A DNA stretch of 64,000 nt from NCBI GenBank assembly GCA_029449235.1, contig JANATG010000002.1, positions 3,596,001 through 3,660,000 on the forward strand. The letters run 5' to 3'. Numbering within the stretch: position 1 is the first letter of the stretch; each line of letters starts with the position of its first letter. Positions 11,506-22,201 of the stretch are shown here, one piece after another. This stretch comes from Linnemannia schmuckeri. Lineage: Eukaryota; Mortierellomycota; Mortierellomycetes; Mortierellales; Mortierellaceae. The translations under genes and the position numbers were made by a program. A model generated the notes under the pieces. It had not been told where the DNA came from. It ran no database searches and was given only the letters and a program-made list of their open reading frames with translations.

Positions 11506-13608
11506 AAGAAAAAAATGGTGGCTAACCTAAAATGAGGCGGGCGGTGGTAAGCACGAAGCATTGCCACAATGTTAAAAACAAGACAGAAAAGGAAAAGAAA
11601 CGATAATCGAGGGTACTTGGGGGACGATGTAAAAAAAAACAAAAGGGTAGGTTAGAGAGATGGGGAGGAAGACAAGCGAAGAAACATACGATAGAAAGCG
11701 AGGGAGGGGTGTAAGCGTCGGTTACCCGCATGAAATCAGCAGCATGATATACAACGTACACTCGTAACGGGCGAAGAACTGAAAAAGAGAAAAGAGGACG
11801 CTCTGGGGCCTTTTGTTTGTTTTTCGCACGCGCGAAGAGAAGGCGTAGAAAAAGGTAAAAAAGGTGCAAAGAAAAGAAAAACAAGGGAACTATGACGCGT
11901 AAGTTGTCAAAGGGAGAGTAGAAAGAGGGGGGGGGGGGGGGAGGGGGCCTGAATAATTGGACGCATAGAAACGCATTGTAAAAAAGCCATTGGAGACGCG
12001 ATCTGGACTCGTCTTTGCTTATTTCCAAGGGATTAATATGCTCCTTGGTACCTGTCTTATTTTTATACGGTTCTTCCTCGTCGTCTTGATTTAGCGACCT
12101 ATCGGATAGTGAGCATAGAGCATAGAGCATAGAGAGCATGGATCATCTTATGAGCGGCTAGACAAAAGAGATATGAAAAAGAAAAGCTGTGTCGGGGCAA
12201 GGTGTGCTATCGCTCAATTGATTCCGTTACACCGAAGGGAAAGGAAGGAATCATTGAGAACAACGGAAAAAGCCCTTTCGCTCCTCCGTGTACAACCATC
12301 GGTGGCATGCGATAATGAACACAAAGAAAGAAGGAGAAAGAAAGAGAAAGAAGACAAGGAGAGAAGGATGAATGAAGGGTGTGCGCATTCCACCAGCCTC
12401 GCCTTGTCTGCGGCCCATCCCATGTCAATGCCATGCCAAAGTAAAAAGAAGAAAGAAAATTTTCCTCCGCGGGGGATTGGGCAAGTTTTTTTTGCCTCCG
12501 CTCTTTCGGGGCTCGTTCGCCATTCATTCATTTTTCACCCCTCAAAAGGAGCAGTGCTGTTATCTCGCATTGCGGCCGACCGACCGATACATACACGGGC
12601 CAGCCCAGTTGCTCAAGTCCAAAACAGCCCATAACGAACAGGGTGAACAGACGAACGAGTCGAGTCCGGCCCAGCCCACTCGAACGGGCTGCGACAACAT
12701 AACAATGAAAAGGCTATTTTCCTTCCCTTCCCTCCACGGACACCAGAGAAGGCCTGGCAATGTCGTGGCCTATCTGTCTATTGTCTCAAGAATAAACGTT
12801 TGTCTGTTGTGCGATCGAACTTTTGTTGTTGTTGTTTGGGCCTTGACGTTGTGTATCGGTGTGATGTTTTTTTTCGCCGTTTTGTTCTTTGTGTTGGCTT
12901 GTGTTCGTTCACTCCTTATTCTGTTCGTTTTCTTATTTCTTCTTCCCGTTATTGTTTTCAATAGCATGTCTATAGACTATACCGCGGTGTGTATCTTTGT
13001 ATGTGTGGATGAGGCTAAGACCTTGTTTTGTTTGTTTTTTCCTCCTCGGGCTGTCAAAGCAAGACAAGGCAAGGAAACGAGAGCAGCAGCATGTGTGTTT
13101 TCCCCCTTTCTCCTTTGCATGTTACTCAGCCATCTTTTTTTTTTTTCTCTTTCCATTGTCCCCCTTGTTTATGTTCCTGGGTGTATCTGTATGCCACGCA
13201 GTCGGGCAATCGTCGAGGCAAGGGCCATGCCCTATATAACATTCCAATCTCGTTTTTTTTTCCCACTTTTTTTTTATTCTCCTTTCTTCCCTACTTTACG
13301 TCTTCAATTGACATTCTACTTATTTCTTCATTGTACTCTATTGTACTATTGTAATAGTATTTTCTACTCATTCATTCGTTTCTTTACAATTCGTACGATA
13401 CGATTCGTCTCCCCCTATTCCTTCCTTATTCGATTCACATTCGCCCTGGTTGCATGACCCACAGTCGAGACTCCTCTTTTTTTTCCATCGAATCCCTATA
13501 TCTTCGCCTCTTTTTTCCCTTTCTTTTCTTTTCTTCCTCTTTTTTCCCTCTCTTCTTTTCTCTCTTCTTCAATTGCTTTTTAAGCCTAATCCCCTCATAT
13601 ACTTCAAC

Positions 13609-16008
13609 ATGTCAAGAAATCCATACTTTGCACATCTGCCCACAAGGCACAACAGACAGGATCTAGTTTTTGCCCTCGACTCCCTCCCTCGTCTCCTCAC
13701 ATCCACATCCACATCCCCATATTCACCCACCAATGATACTCAATCACCATACCCTTCGCCACCTGGGTCCCCTTGCTCACCATACGCCACATTCACCGGA
13801 TCATATCACACTTCATGGTCAAGCATTTCCACCTCATCCACATCCTCCTCTTCTTCCTCCGCTTCCTCTTGCTCATCAATATCTTCATTTTACCAACAAC
13901 AATACCAACAACGTCTCATTCAACGTCACATCCGCCGATCTTATTCTCCCAGCAACAGCAGCAGCAGCAGCAAGATGTCAACACTCCAGTTCTCGACACG
14001 CGCACAGGCAATGGGCTTCTTGATCAACCTCCTCCAAAGTTTCCAGCAGGAGCCCTGCGAATGCGATCTGGTTCAGGGATGCTTTTGTTCGCCTGAGGGA
14101 GTGGAAGATCACTCAGGGTTGGCACCTTGCTATGTCTGTGGCGAATGGTACGCTGAGGAGGTCTATTGCAGTGGCGATGAAGGAGACTCGTCGTACAGGA
14201 AGGTCGATGGGCGCAGCTGGCATGAACGCGGCGGTGCTTCGTTGAGGCATCAGGTTGCAGAGACACGCGTTCGTCAATGGTTGGATCAGGTCGTTGTTCC
14301 TGTTGCCTCTGCTGCCACATGGGCTTCTTCACCTTACTATTACCAGCAACAGCAGCAGCAACAGCAGCAGCAACAGCAGCAGTCTCATCGCTACCACCAA
14401 CAGGAACAACAGCAGGAGGAGGATGTGAAGAAGGAACAGATTCAGCAGCAACCAGCAGTCATCCGATCGCGCCCCAGCCGATCTGCATCCTGCACCGCGA
14501 CGTTTTCGATCCCCGAGGAAATCATGGACCCTAGTATTCGTCGTTCCCCCGGGTTCCGCATCAAGCGCAGAGACACCATTGCTACCGAACGTCCCGCATC
14601 TCTCCCCTCTTCCGCAGTCGAGCAAGTCCCTGCTATCTCATACTCTGCTCCCTCGTCTGCCTCGTCGACCTTGACCAACAGCAAGTCGACCCCCTTCCGA
14701 TTCAGTTTCACATCCGAGAGGTTTAACGCTGCCATTCAGGAGTCCTTGAGCCACCGATCATCCACTACCACCTCCAGCACTACCGTAGTCCCACAACAAT
14801 CGCCTTCACCCAATATCAACACCAACACCGACAACACCAACAATAACACCAAGGGCATTCAGGCTGAAGCAGTGGCGGAACAGACTGAGGCTGAGCCAGG
14901 AATGGAAGCAGAGACAGAGACTCAGACAGAGGCAGTGACAGTGGCAGAGACCGAGACCGCATTGGCTTCAGCCCAGACAACACCTTCTCTTTCTTCCTTT
15001 GTTTCTTCCCCCTCTTTCCCTTCCCGAGGTTATTTCCCTTCTTCAGCAGCGGGAAAGATCGACCAATGTGACCAATACGGAGTCGCGAAGGAGGCATCTG
15101 CCATTGCTATTTCCACAGTGGCGCAACAACCTTCTTCCACTCTGTCGTCATCCTCATCGGCTTCTATGGGCACAAGCACAGGCACGGGCACAAGCTTTTC
15201 TACTTTCTCGTTCGGCAAGACGCAATTGGATTCGCCGCAGGACGTTACATCAACCGCTACTGGTACTGCTCCTCCTCCTCCTCCTCCTCATGCTCAACAA
15301 CAGCGGCAGCAACAGCAAGAAGCAGCACGAGGCAGAGCGCGAAGGAGAGGACATGGTCATGTTCGACAACTGGCACAGTCGAACATCCTGGTAATGGGAT
15401 CATCATTCTACCATACCCTCCCTCAGCTGGAACAGAACACGGAGTCGGAGATTGGAGGATCATCTGGTCCGATGGTCATATCTCCTCCTTCCCCTTCGTC
15501 TTCGTTGTCATCATCGTTACCCCTTCGAGCCCCCCGCAGTCAGCATAGTCTCTTGATGTCTCCCATATCATCCCTATCGACACCGCCTTTGTTCAAGAAG
15601 AAGACTGTATCCTTTGCTTTGCCATCGCCGTTGCCGTTACCACGTATCGTCATCACGCCTCCATCGCCCGCAAGTCCAACAACGGCAGAGGAAGGAGAAG
15701 CAGTAGCAGAGTGGCGGAGTTGTCACAATACCCAATCACCGCCCAACATGATCACCAATAGCAACAACAACAACAGCTGTGACAACCACCATGGTGTGAC
15801 CCCTCCTGTCAACCCTAGACAGTCAACCTCCCTTCCACTCGACACTACTATCGATTCTTCTACTTTGCTGCTGCTGGCGACGACGCGTCTCGTACATGGT
15901 GTCTTTCAGTCTGCGATCGCCCTCGGATGGTGGTCGTGCTCATCGCTTAGCGGTCTCTTGTTTTTTACTCTCCCTTTTCCTTCTATCACATCATCTCCTT
16001 GTACATAA
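13609..16008 (+). CDS. Ser/Gln-rich orphan protein with a Cys cluster
   Basis: An unrecognised 799-residue protein in one exon. The start at 13609 (MSRNPYFAHLPTR) is preferred over the in-frame upstream 13450, because the intervening 53 codons are a Phe/Leu/Ser run from a pyrimidine leader. Residues 1-125 are Ser/Pro/Tyr-rich. Residues 148-190 carry a Cys cluster (CECDLVQGCFC, then CYVCGEWYAEEVYC) that could bind zinc. A polyGln tract lies near 246-259, a TE-rich acidic repeat near 420-450 (ETETQTEAVTVAETET), and a polyPro stretch and basic RGRARRRGHGHVRQ near 550-585. The C-terminal 50 residues are hydrophobic. Composition suggests a disordered regulatory protein. Function is unknown; it may be specific to this fungal group. 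The C-terminus could be altered by an unrecognised intron. Confidence 0.6.
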   Translation: MSRNPYFAHLPTRHNRQDLVFALDSLPRLLTSTSTSPYSPTNDTQSPYPSPPGSPCSPYATFTGSYHTSWSSISTSSTSSSSSSASSCSSISSFYQQQYQQRLIQRHIRRSYSPSNSSSSSKMSTLQFSTRAQAMGFLINLLQSFQQEPCECDLVQGCFCSPEGVEDHSGLAPCYVCGEWYAEEVYCSGDEGDSSYRKVDGRSWHERGGASLRHQVAETRVRQWLDQVVVPVASAATWASSPYYYQQQQQQQQQQQQQSHRYHQQEQQQEEDVKKEQIQQQPAVIRSRPSRSASCTATFSIPEEIMDPSIRRSPGFRIKRRDTIATERPASLPSSAVEQVPAISYSAPSSASSTLTNSKSTPFRFSFTSERFNAAIQESLSHRSSTTTSSTTVVPQQSPSPNINTNTDNTNNNTKGIQAEAVAEQTEAEPGMEAETETQTEAVTVAETETALASAQTTPSLSSFVSSPSFPSRGYFPSSAAGKIDQCDQYGVAKEASAIAISTVAQQPSSTLSSSSSASMGTSTGTGTSFSTFSFGKTQLDSPQDVTSTATGTAPPPPPPHAQQQRQQQQEAARGRARRRGHGHVRQLAQSNILVMGSSFYHTLPQLEQNTESEIGGSSGPMVISPPSPSSSLSSSLPLRAPRSQHSLLMSPISSLSTPPLFKKKTVSFALPSPLPLPRIVITPPSPASPTTAEEGEAVAEWRSCHNTQSPPNMITNSNNNNSCDNHHGVTPPVNPRQSTSLPLDTTIDSSTLLLLATTRLVHGVFQSAIALGWWSCSSLSGLLFFTLPFPSITSSPCT

Positions 16009-16444
16009 TTTCCTTCCTTCTCTTTTCTTTACTTCTCACATTTGCATTTTCTTTTTCTGTTTTCTTTATTCATCTTTTCCAAGGCTACTTGCATTTTTTT
16101 CTTCTTTCGCCTTTGTACAACAGAAACAACTAACACAAACAAAACACAACAATACAAAACAAAACAAAATCATAATAAAAAAAAAGTACGACTTTTTTTG
16201 TCACAAATCATAAACGCACGCATATCCACACGGCCAATACAGCCCTTTTTTCACACTGAAGTAGCATGGTAGGAAGAAAAAACGAAATGTTGTATTATGC
16301 GCGCTATTTTAATATCCAGGGACGCGAACGAAAACGAAAAAGAAAGCTGTATCTCTGGGGGGGTTTTTTTTTCGTCTTCACCATGCTGCCCCTATTGTGC
16401 CACTCTTACAGGTACACTCCCTGCAAACGAAATACAAAAGGCTA
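16009..16444. other. Convergent intergenic region
   Basis: The 3' ends of the orphan gene (plus) and the Nudix gene (minus) meet here. It is A-rich with AACAA/AAAAC runs near 16125-16190. Nothing else was seen. Confidence 0.5.
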
Positions 16445-17668
16445 CTATGACCGTGAAGGAAGGGGAGATTGACCCTGTAAGAGGCGGAGGACAGGCGTCT
16501 TTAGCAGCTTGACCAGCAAGGCAAACGCCGCCACACGGCCCAGAATCACAAACAGGAACGCCTGTTTCACCAACCGGTAGTAGCTTTCCCATGACCCCAC
16601 CCTATTCGACTGCATCGTTTTCCTATTAGTAGTTGTAATAAGATGCGTAAAGAAGGGTGTTAGTGATAATATGCCTTTCTTTTTTTGTTTTCTTTCTTAC
16701 TTCCTGCACACTCCTGTTTATCATTTCAATGTCATGTCTGAACAATAATAGAGGATAACTTACTTCTCAGTACCCTGCCAGGAGTGGAATTTGAGCAAGG
16801 CGCGAACCCAAAAGTGCATATCAGTTTGCGAGAAACCCGGCAAGTACCCGGCATCTAGACGTCTACGCATCCGCTTCGAATCCCAAACCTTTTGCCGGAT
16901 ATCCAATTGAATCGGCCCATCCTTGAGTTCCAACAGATCCGCCATCATCTGCAACGTCAGCCCCCAGAGCTTCAACGGTTTGTGTTCAGGATCCCATTCC
17001 GGTTCATAGTCGATTACCACTTTCGTGGTTGTAGCTCCTGAGGATAATGTGGATGATGAAAGGTCGCCTGTAGACTGTTGAAGACGTGAAGGGGCGGAGG
17101 AAGAGGTGGTGCGGAGGACGAATTCTGGTCGGTAAGGCATCTCAACAGAATGGAGGGACATTGTCCCAAAGAGGCCTCGGAGGAAGGTCCGCGAGAGACG
17201 CGGGGTCAGCTTGGAGGAGAGATTGATGGTCATGGGTGTCCATTGAGGTTTCTCCAGACGATCCAGAAACAGGGAAAGGGGTTGCCAGTGTACCGATGCG
17301 ACTTCATCTGGCTGGGGCTTCAATGGAGGTGTCGAAGGTGACAACTGGATGTATACTGTTATAATTGATTTGTTGGCATTGTCGTTGATTGTGCGTTGTT
17401 TGGTGGTTTGTTAAATGGTTTGTTATTCGTATTGTCGCGTTGATCAACGGCAGTTAGAAAAGAAGGCCAAGCCAAGAAGCCAAGCCCAAAAGGAGAAAAA
17501 AGAAAAAAAAAGAAAAAAAAAGGTCCGGGTCAGTTAAGGAGATACATGTGAAATAAACGTTGGGTAAGGCCATTCCATTCCGCATATTTACTCTGGCAAA
17601 TAATTCATCCTCTTCGTTTTGTGCACACACGGGGAGGGAGAGGGAGAAAGAAGGTATGGATGACTACT

Positions 17669-17703
<35 letters not shown>

Positions 17704-18474
17704 GGCTCCAAGAATAAAAACCCTCCCGGTCTCGGCTAGCAAGCGTGAGAGACGAAGAAAAAAAAAATGCCCTTCACAGCTCACTTTGCAGGGATCCTCG
17801 GGACAGCTGGGGTTGCTGAACAAAAAAGGGACACGGGCAAGTACCACCAGGGGATAAAACGACCCACAGACAAAAGAATCAATTGACACCTCAGCCCCTA
17901 AAAAAATCCACCAGTACATACCAAAGGGTGAGAGGACCATCAAGAAGACTCGACCGAACGAAGTCCAGAGCTCCCGATCGTCCAGGGCGCCGAGGCACCG
18001 GAATTGAGTCAGATCGGATAAATCCAGTCCGATCTCCTCCAGTGTCTCTCGTGCAGCCGTTTCCTGATCGTCCTCATCGGCCTCCTCCCGTTTACCGCCT
18101 GGCAGAGCCACATGGCCACTCCACCGATCTGTCTTTCGGGTCGCTCGCTCGATAAAGAGAACCTCGGGAACTCCTGTCCGGACCCAATCCTGGTCAAAGA
18201 ACTCGTCCAGCGATTCAGGGTTCTCGATTGCCTGAATTGGGCGGAGCTGTCCCTGTTGCTGTCCCTGTTGTCCTGTATTAGATCCTGAGCTTGTCTTTTG
18301 GTCCTGTTGTTGTTGACGAGTAGAACTATATTGGGAGTAGCGGTGGTGATCGGGTCGGACTCGGATGATAATAGCGACGGAGGCTCTGCGGTATTTGGGA
18401 CCCCTGGACTTTATCTTTCTTGGGGGACCGAGCGAGTCGATTATGGTTGTGAGGGCGGTGATCTCTCGGGTCAT
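16445..18474 (-). CDS. Nudix hydrolase (CoA-diphosphatase-like) with C-terminal membrane anchor
   Basis: Nudix enzymes hydrolyse nucleoside diphosphates linked to another group. Three exons (minus): 18474-17922, 17355-16764 and 16622-16445, giving 440 residues with matching phases. LPGGKREEADEDD continues into AARETLEEIGL (residues about 133-156), the Nudix box with one extra residue after the Gly, as in CoA/NUDT7-8-type members. Joining exon 1 to 2 gives LMVLSPFVYIQLSP, a typical family transition; EVASVHWQPLSLFL and LWGLTLQMMADLL follow. Exon 2 could stop at TAA 16762-16760, but GAGAA|gtaagt is a good donor, and exon 3 adds 59 codons with a hydrophobic helix (LVKQAFLFVILGRVAAFALL). A peroxisomal or mitochondrial tail anchor is therefore inferred. 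Intron 1 (566 nt) contains a 30-base A tract on the sense strand. The substrate is not determined. Confidence 0.85.
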
Positions 18475-20476
18475 TGTCGGATGAGAAAACACAGTGAAGG
18501 GTTGGGGGAAAGAAGAGTTGTTGGGTGGAATTAGAAAAGGGGGAAGGAAGAATGAGAAGTGAGGGAACAAAGGAAAGAGGAAAGGGCGGTTGAGCAAAAA
18601 GAGTTGGGTAAAGAAAACAGAGGGAAAGGTAGAAGTTCAGTCGGGCAGTTGCAACTAGTCCGTGGAGATGAGAGGAGTGAATGTTGCTGCTCACTTTGAC
18701 AAGTCTGTCTGCAAAGAACAAGGTCAAGGACAAGGGCCAGGACAGGGTTGACTCGTTCAAATGGTCAGAGAGGGGACGGAGAGTTACTTCAAGTAGCCTG
18801 CGCTCTGATTGGACAGCTGCCTCCCATGGAAATATGTTTGCTGAAGCGAACAGCACGTGACGATTCGGATCAATTACTTTTTTTTTTTACCGTTCTTTGC
18901 TGCTGTTACAGTTGCGATGCTGATGGGTCGATCGATCGTGCTCTTACTCTCTCTTTCTCTCCGTCTGAGGGGCGTGTTCTCGTTTGGTCATGCCCAATGG
19001 CCATGCCAAGGAAAAAAGACAGAGGAAAACCAGTTACAAAGTCACTACCAGTATGGTGTCTGTTCACTACCAAATTGTGCCTATCCCACATGACTACTTC
19101 CAAACATCTCCTTTTACCTGAATCCTTACTGTGTGTACCCCACTCCAGTCTCATCCTCATCCTAGTCTATCTTGCTGACTATCAAAAAAAGGCGTGGCCT
19201 TATTATTAGGAAGAGACACACTGGCACGATTTATATGCTTTTGCTGAGAATTCATAATTCTTCGATAAACCAGCCCAGCACCCTTGTCATATTGTTCCGA
19301 ATATTCCTTAACTCTCTCAACAAATTATAAAATGGTCCTTGGCTTGCTGAGAGAAAACAGCTCAAAGGGAGCTTAACTTCCGGCTTGTCCTAATCGATTG
19401 TTTTTTTTTTTGCGTCCTTTGTTATGTTGGGGTCCTTTTCCTTGACCCAGGAACGGGCTTGATGGCTTTTTCATGCAAAATGGTCAAGCTGTTCGCCTAT
19501 GAGTGAGAGTAAATCAAGTCAAAGATGACAAGTAAGCGAGCAAGCGGGCAAGCGAACAAGCAAAGCAAAGCAAGGCAAGAAGCAGGTACTTTAGAAGGTC
19601 AGGTATTGCTCCTCTTTTTTCATTTCTTGTATAGTCTCCTTAGGAGCAAATATAACAATGGCCATGGTGGCAAAGTATACCTGTTTTGAAGAACCCAGAC
19701 CAGACAATAAAGCGACACACTTCGTAAAAAAAAAAAAGACGGAGGATGAAATAAAAAGGGCAAAGCTGAAAGGAAAAAAAAAATAAAATAAAAAATGAGA
19801 GGAATCAAGAAAAATCAAAAGTGAATTGGATGTGGGGAGATGGGCCATGGTGGCGAAACGCAAGGAGTCAAAAGCATGAAAAGCAGAAGGATAAAAGGAT
19901 TTGAGTTGGATCGGTTCCCCGTCCGCGATGTACCGTTTGTACATGGGCATTCAAAATATTTCGAGGGACCACACACGTTGTTTTTTTTGGTTTGACTGTT
20001 TTATTGTGGTTGTTCGTTGCTGTGTTGGTATTTGATGTGAATGTGGCAAGTGGATGTGGAGAAAGGAGAGACAAAAAAGGAGGTTTTGTACGTGCTTACG
20101 ATTATTACTGTTGATCAAGAAGAGAAAGGGGAGAGGAAAGGAGAACAATAGCATGGCCCAGCATTATGGTTGTGAGTGTGTATGACTCTATGTGTGCCTT
20201 TTGTTATTTATTTTATAACCATTACTCCTTGCCTTTTTTTTTTTCCCTTGACGGCATTGTGCCTGAGAAAAGTGTCTTCCTTCTCCCCTGGAGATACGTT
20301 GGGGAGAGAAACCTAGTGCGAGACATTTATCGGACACTCCATCAATCGCAGCAAACACATGGCATTAGAAAGTATCAGTACTAACCATCGCCCAAAAAAA
20401 CAAAGCGCGTCCGTGTGTTGTGTGTGTTGTGCGTGTGTGTGTGTGCTAAATGTCTGGGAGTCAGTCAGTCTGACTG

Positions 20477-20519
<43 letters not shown>

Positions 20520-21164
20520 ATGTATGTATGTATGTATGTATGGCATCTTGCATAGAAGTAGCCCTATGCTTGCATTGTCCATTGCCCACACCTCGGCAAC
20601 ATAATAAACAAACAAGCAAGGAAAATTAGTAATTGCGCACTGCTTTAGAGCGTAGACCGATGATGTGTTATATGGCCCATGCAGTTGCTATAGGGGATAT
20701 ATCGAAGGAGTAATAGGGTCACTGCCAATACTTGTTTATACTTTTGTTCTTGTTGCTCTTGTTGTTGCTGTTGTTGTTGGGTCAAACATCCTCAGTTGAC
20801 TTTGTGTTCCCATTCATGTCTCTTCAGATGCTCTTCTTTCAATACTTCTCTCGTCCTTTAACATGAAAGTATTGTCCTGGGAGTAGCGCCCATTCTGAGC
20901 CGTCTCTCTCTGTCACTCTACCTTCTTTTTCTTGTTTTTTGAGTTTGCCAGTCAGTTGTAAGGATATCCCGTAATTTGTTCTTGTTGTGTTGTTCATTGT
21001 TCGTTCGTTCGTTCTTCTTGCGTTTACTTGTCCTTCCTTCCTGAATCCTCTTTTTCTCATTCATCTTCTTGACGGACAAACAAACAGTGAGAAGAAAGAG
21101 ATGGGAGGACAAGGAAGAGAGAGATAGAGAAGGCATATATGAATACGAGAGAGTGTGTGTATAT

Positions 21165-21195
<31 letters not shown>

Positions 21196-22201
21196 GAGTG
21201 AGCCAAAAGACAACGCTAACCTGAATCCATCGTCGAGAACATAATTATTGCAATATCCCTTTCTCTCCATTCCCATCGAACGATGATATCCTTTTTTTTC
21301 ACTGTGAGCAATTTTCGATTGAACTAACTCCTATTCTCTCTCTTGCTTTGTCTTCATCACCTTCATTGTCACTCCACCCAACCTCCACCGCTTCTTCCTT
21401 CAACCACTTCCTTCAGCACCTTACTCTCTTTTCCCTTTCCCTTTTCACTCTCTCTTACCCTTTCTCCCCTCCCCTTTTCTCGCTTTTGAACCCTCCTTTA
21501 CCCTCCTCTTTCTCTTCTTCCTTCTCCTTTTCCACCCTCCGCCCTCCAATCTTCTCTTCTATCCGTTCGTACGGTTTTTTTCTCCTTATCATTTACACCT
21601 TTTCTTTTTGTCAACACAGACCGCTCAACCATCTTCATCCACTTCTTCCTTCCTTCCTACTACTCCTCTCGTTTAATATACCCTACCCTGTCCAATTATC
21701 AGCTACATCATCCCCTAATCATCGCCGTCATCATCCCGTTGTTCCTTCGTGGCAAGTTTCAAGACTGGTCGTCAGTCATACCACTTACTGCATAAGCACA
21801 ACAAAAATAAGTCGTCCTGTGTCGGTAGTGGAATTCACAGCCAGTCTATCTATCAATCATTGTGTTGTATGTGTATTTTTGAACATATTCGCAGTATTTT
21901 ATCTCAGGCACACTAAAGTCCCTTCTTCACGCCTTCTCCTCATTCTTTCCTCTTCCTCCTTCTCACTTCATCATCCTCGTCACTCTCTCTTTCTTTTACT
22001 CTTCTCTCATTCTTTTTCTTCTCTAATTCATTCTTCATTTTACCTCTTCTCAACCCTAAACTCCACTCTTCTAAACTCCACTCTCACTCCAACCCATCAC
22101 TCCAACTCACATTCTCGCTCTTTCAGACTCGCTCTCACTTCCACACCCGCACTACTATCCCTCCTCCTCCACTCCCTACTTCTCCTCTGCCGTGCACTCG
22201 C
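18475..22201. other. Divergent 3.7 kb region between Nudix and ankyrin-DIL genes
   Basis: No supported gene. It contains runs of GCAAGC/AACAAG-like units near 19530-19580, a compound TCTG/TGTA microsatellite at about 20476-20542, a GT/GA tract near 21150-21195, and a 900-bp pyrimidine-rich leader (21340-22200). Open frames there give Ser/Leu/Phe runs only. Confidence 0.5.
20476..20542. repeat. Compound (TCTG)n-(TGTA)n microsatellite
   Basis: About eleven TCTG units pass directly into about six TGTA units. Noncoding. Confidence 0.9.

Larger units (their letters stand above)
9324..13608. other. Gene-poor 4.3 kb region with simple repeats
   Basis: No open frame resembles a protein; the longest (about 12372-13457 plus, 11522-12139 minus) translate to Phe/Ser/Leu-rich runs reflecting pyrimidine tracts. 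It holds a small 7-bp palindromic hairpin near 10532-10549, a (TTCC)n tract near 11171-11196, a purine-rich GGGACA/GGGATA repeat near 11395-11505 and a G run near 11929-11943. The last 400 bases are CT-rich and are probably the leader of the downstream gene (TATATAA-like sequence near 13230). A long regulatory region or undetected ncRNA cannot be excluded. Confidence 0.5.

Noticed and set aside
12372..13457. 361-codon open frame upstream of the orphan gene
   Set aside because: Its translation is Phe/Leu/Ser-rich noise from pyrimidine tracts without any ordered segment.
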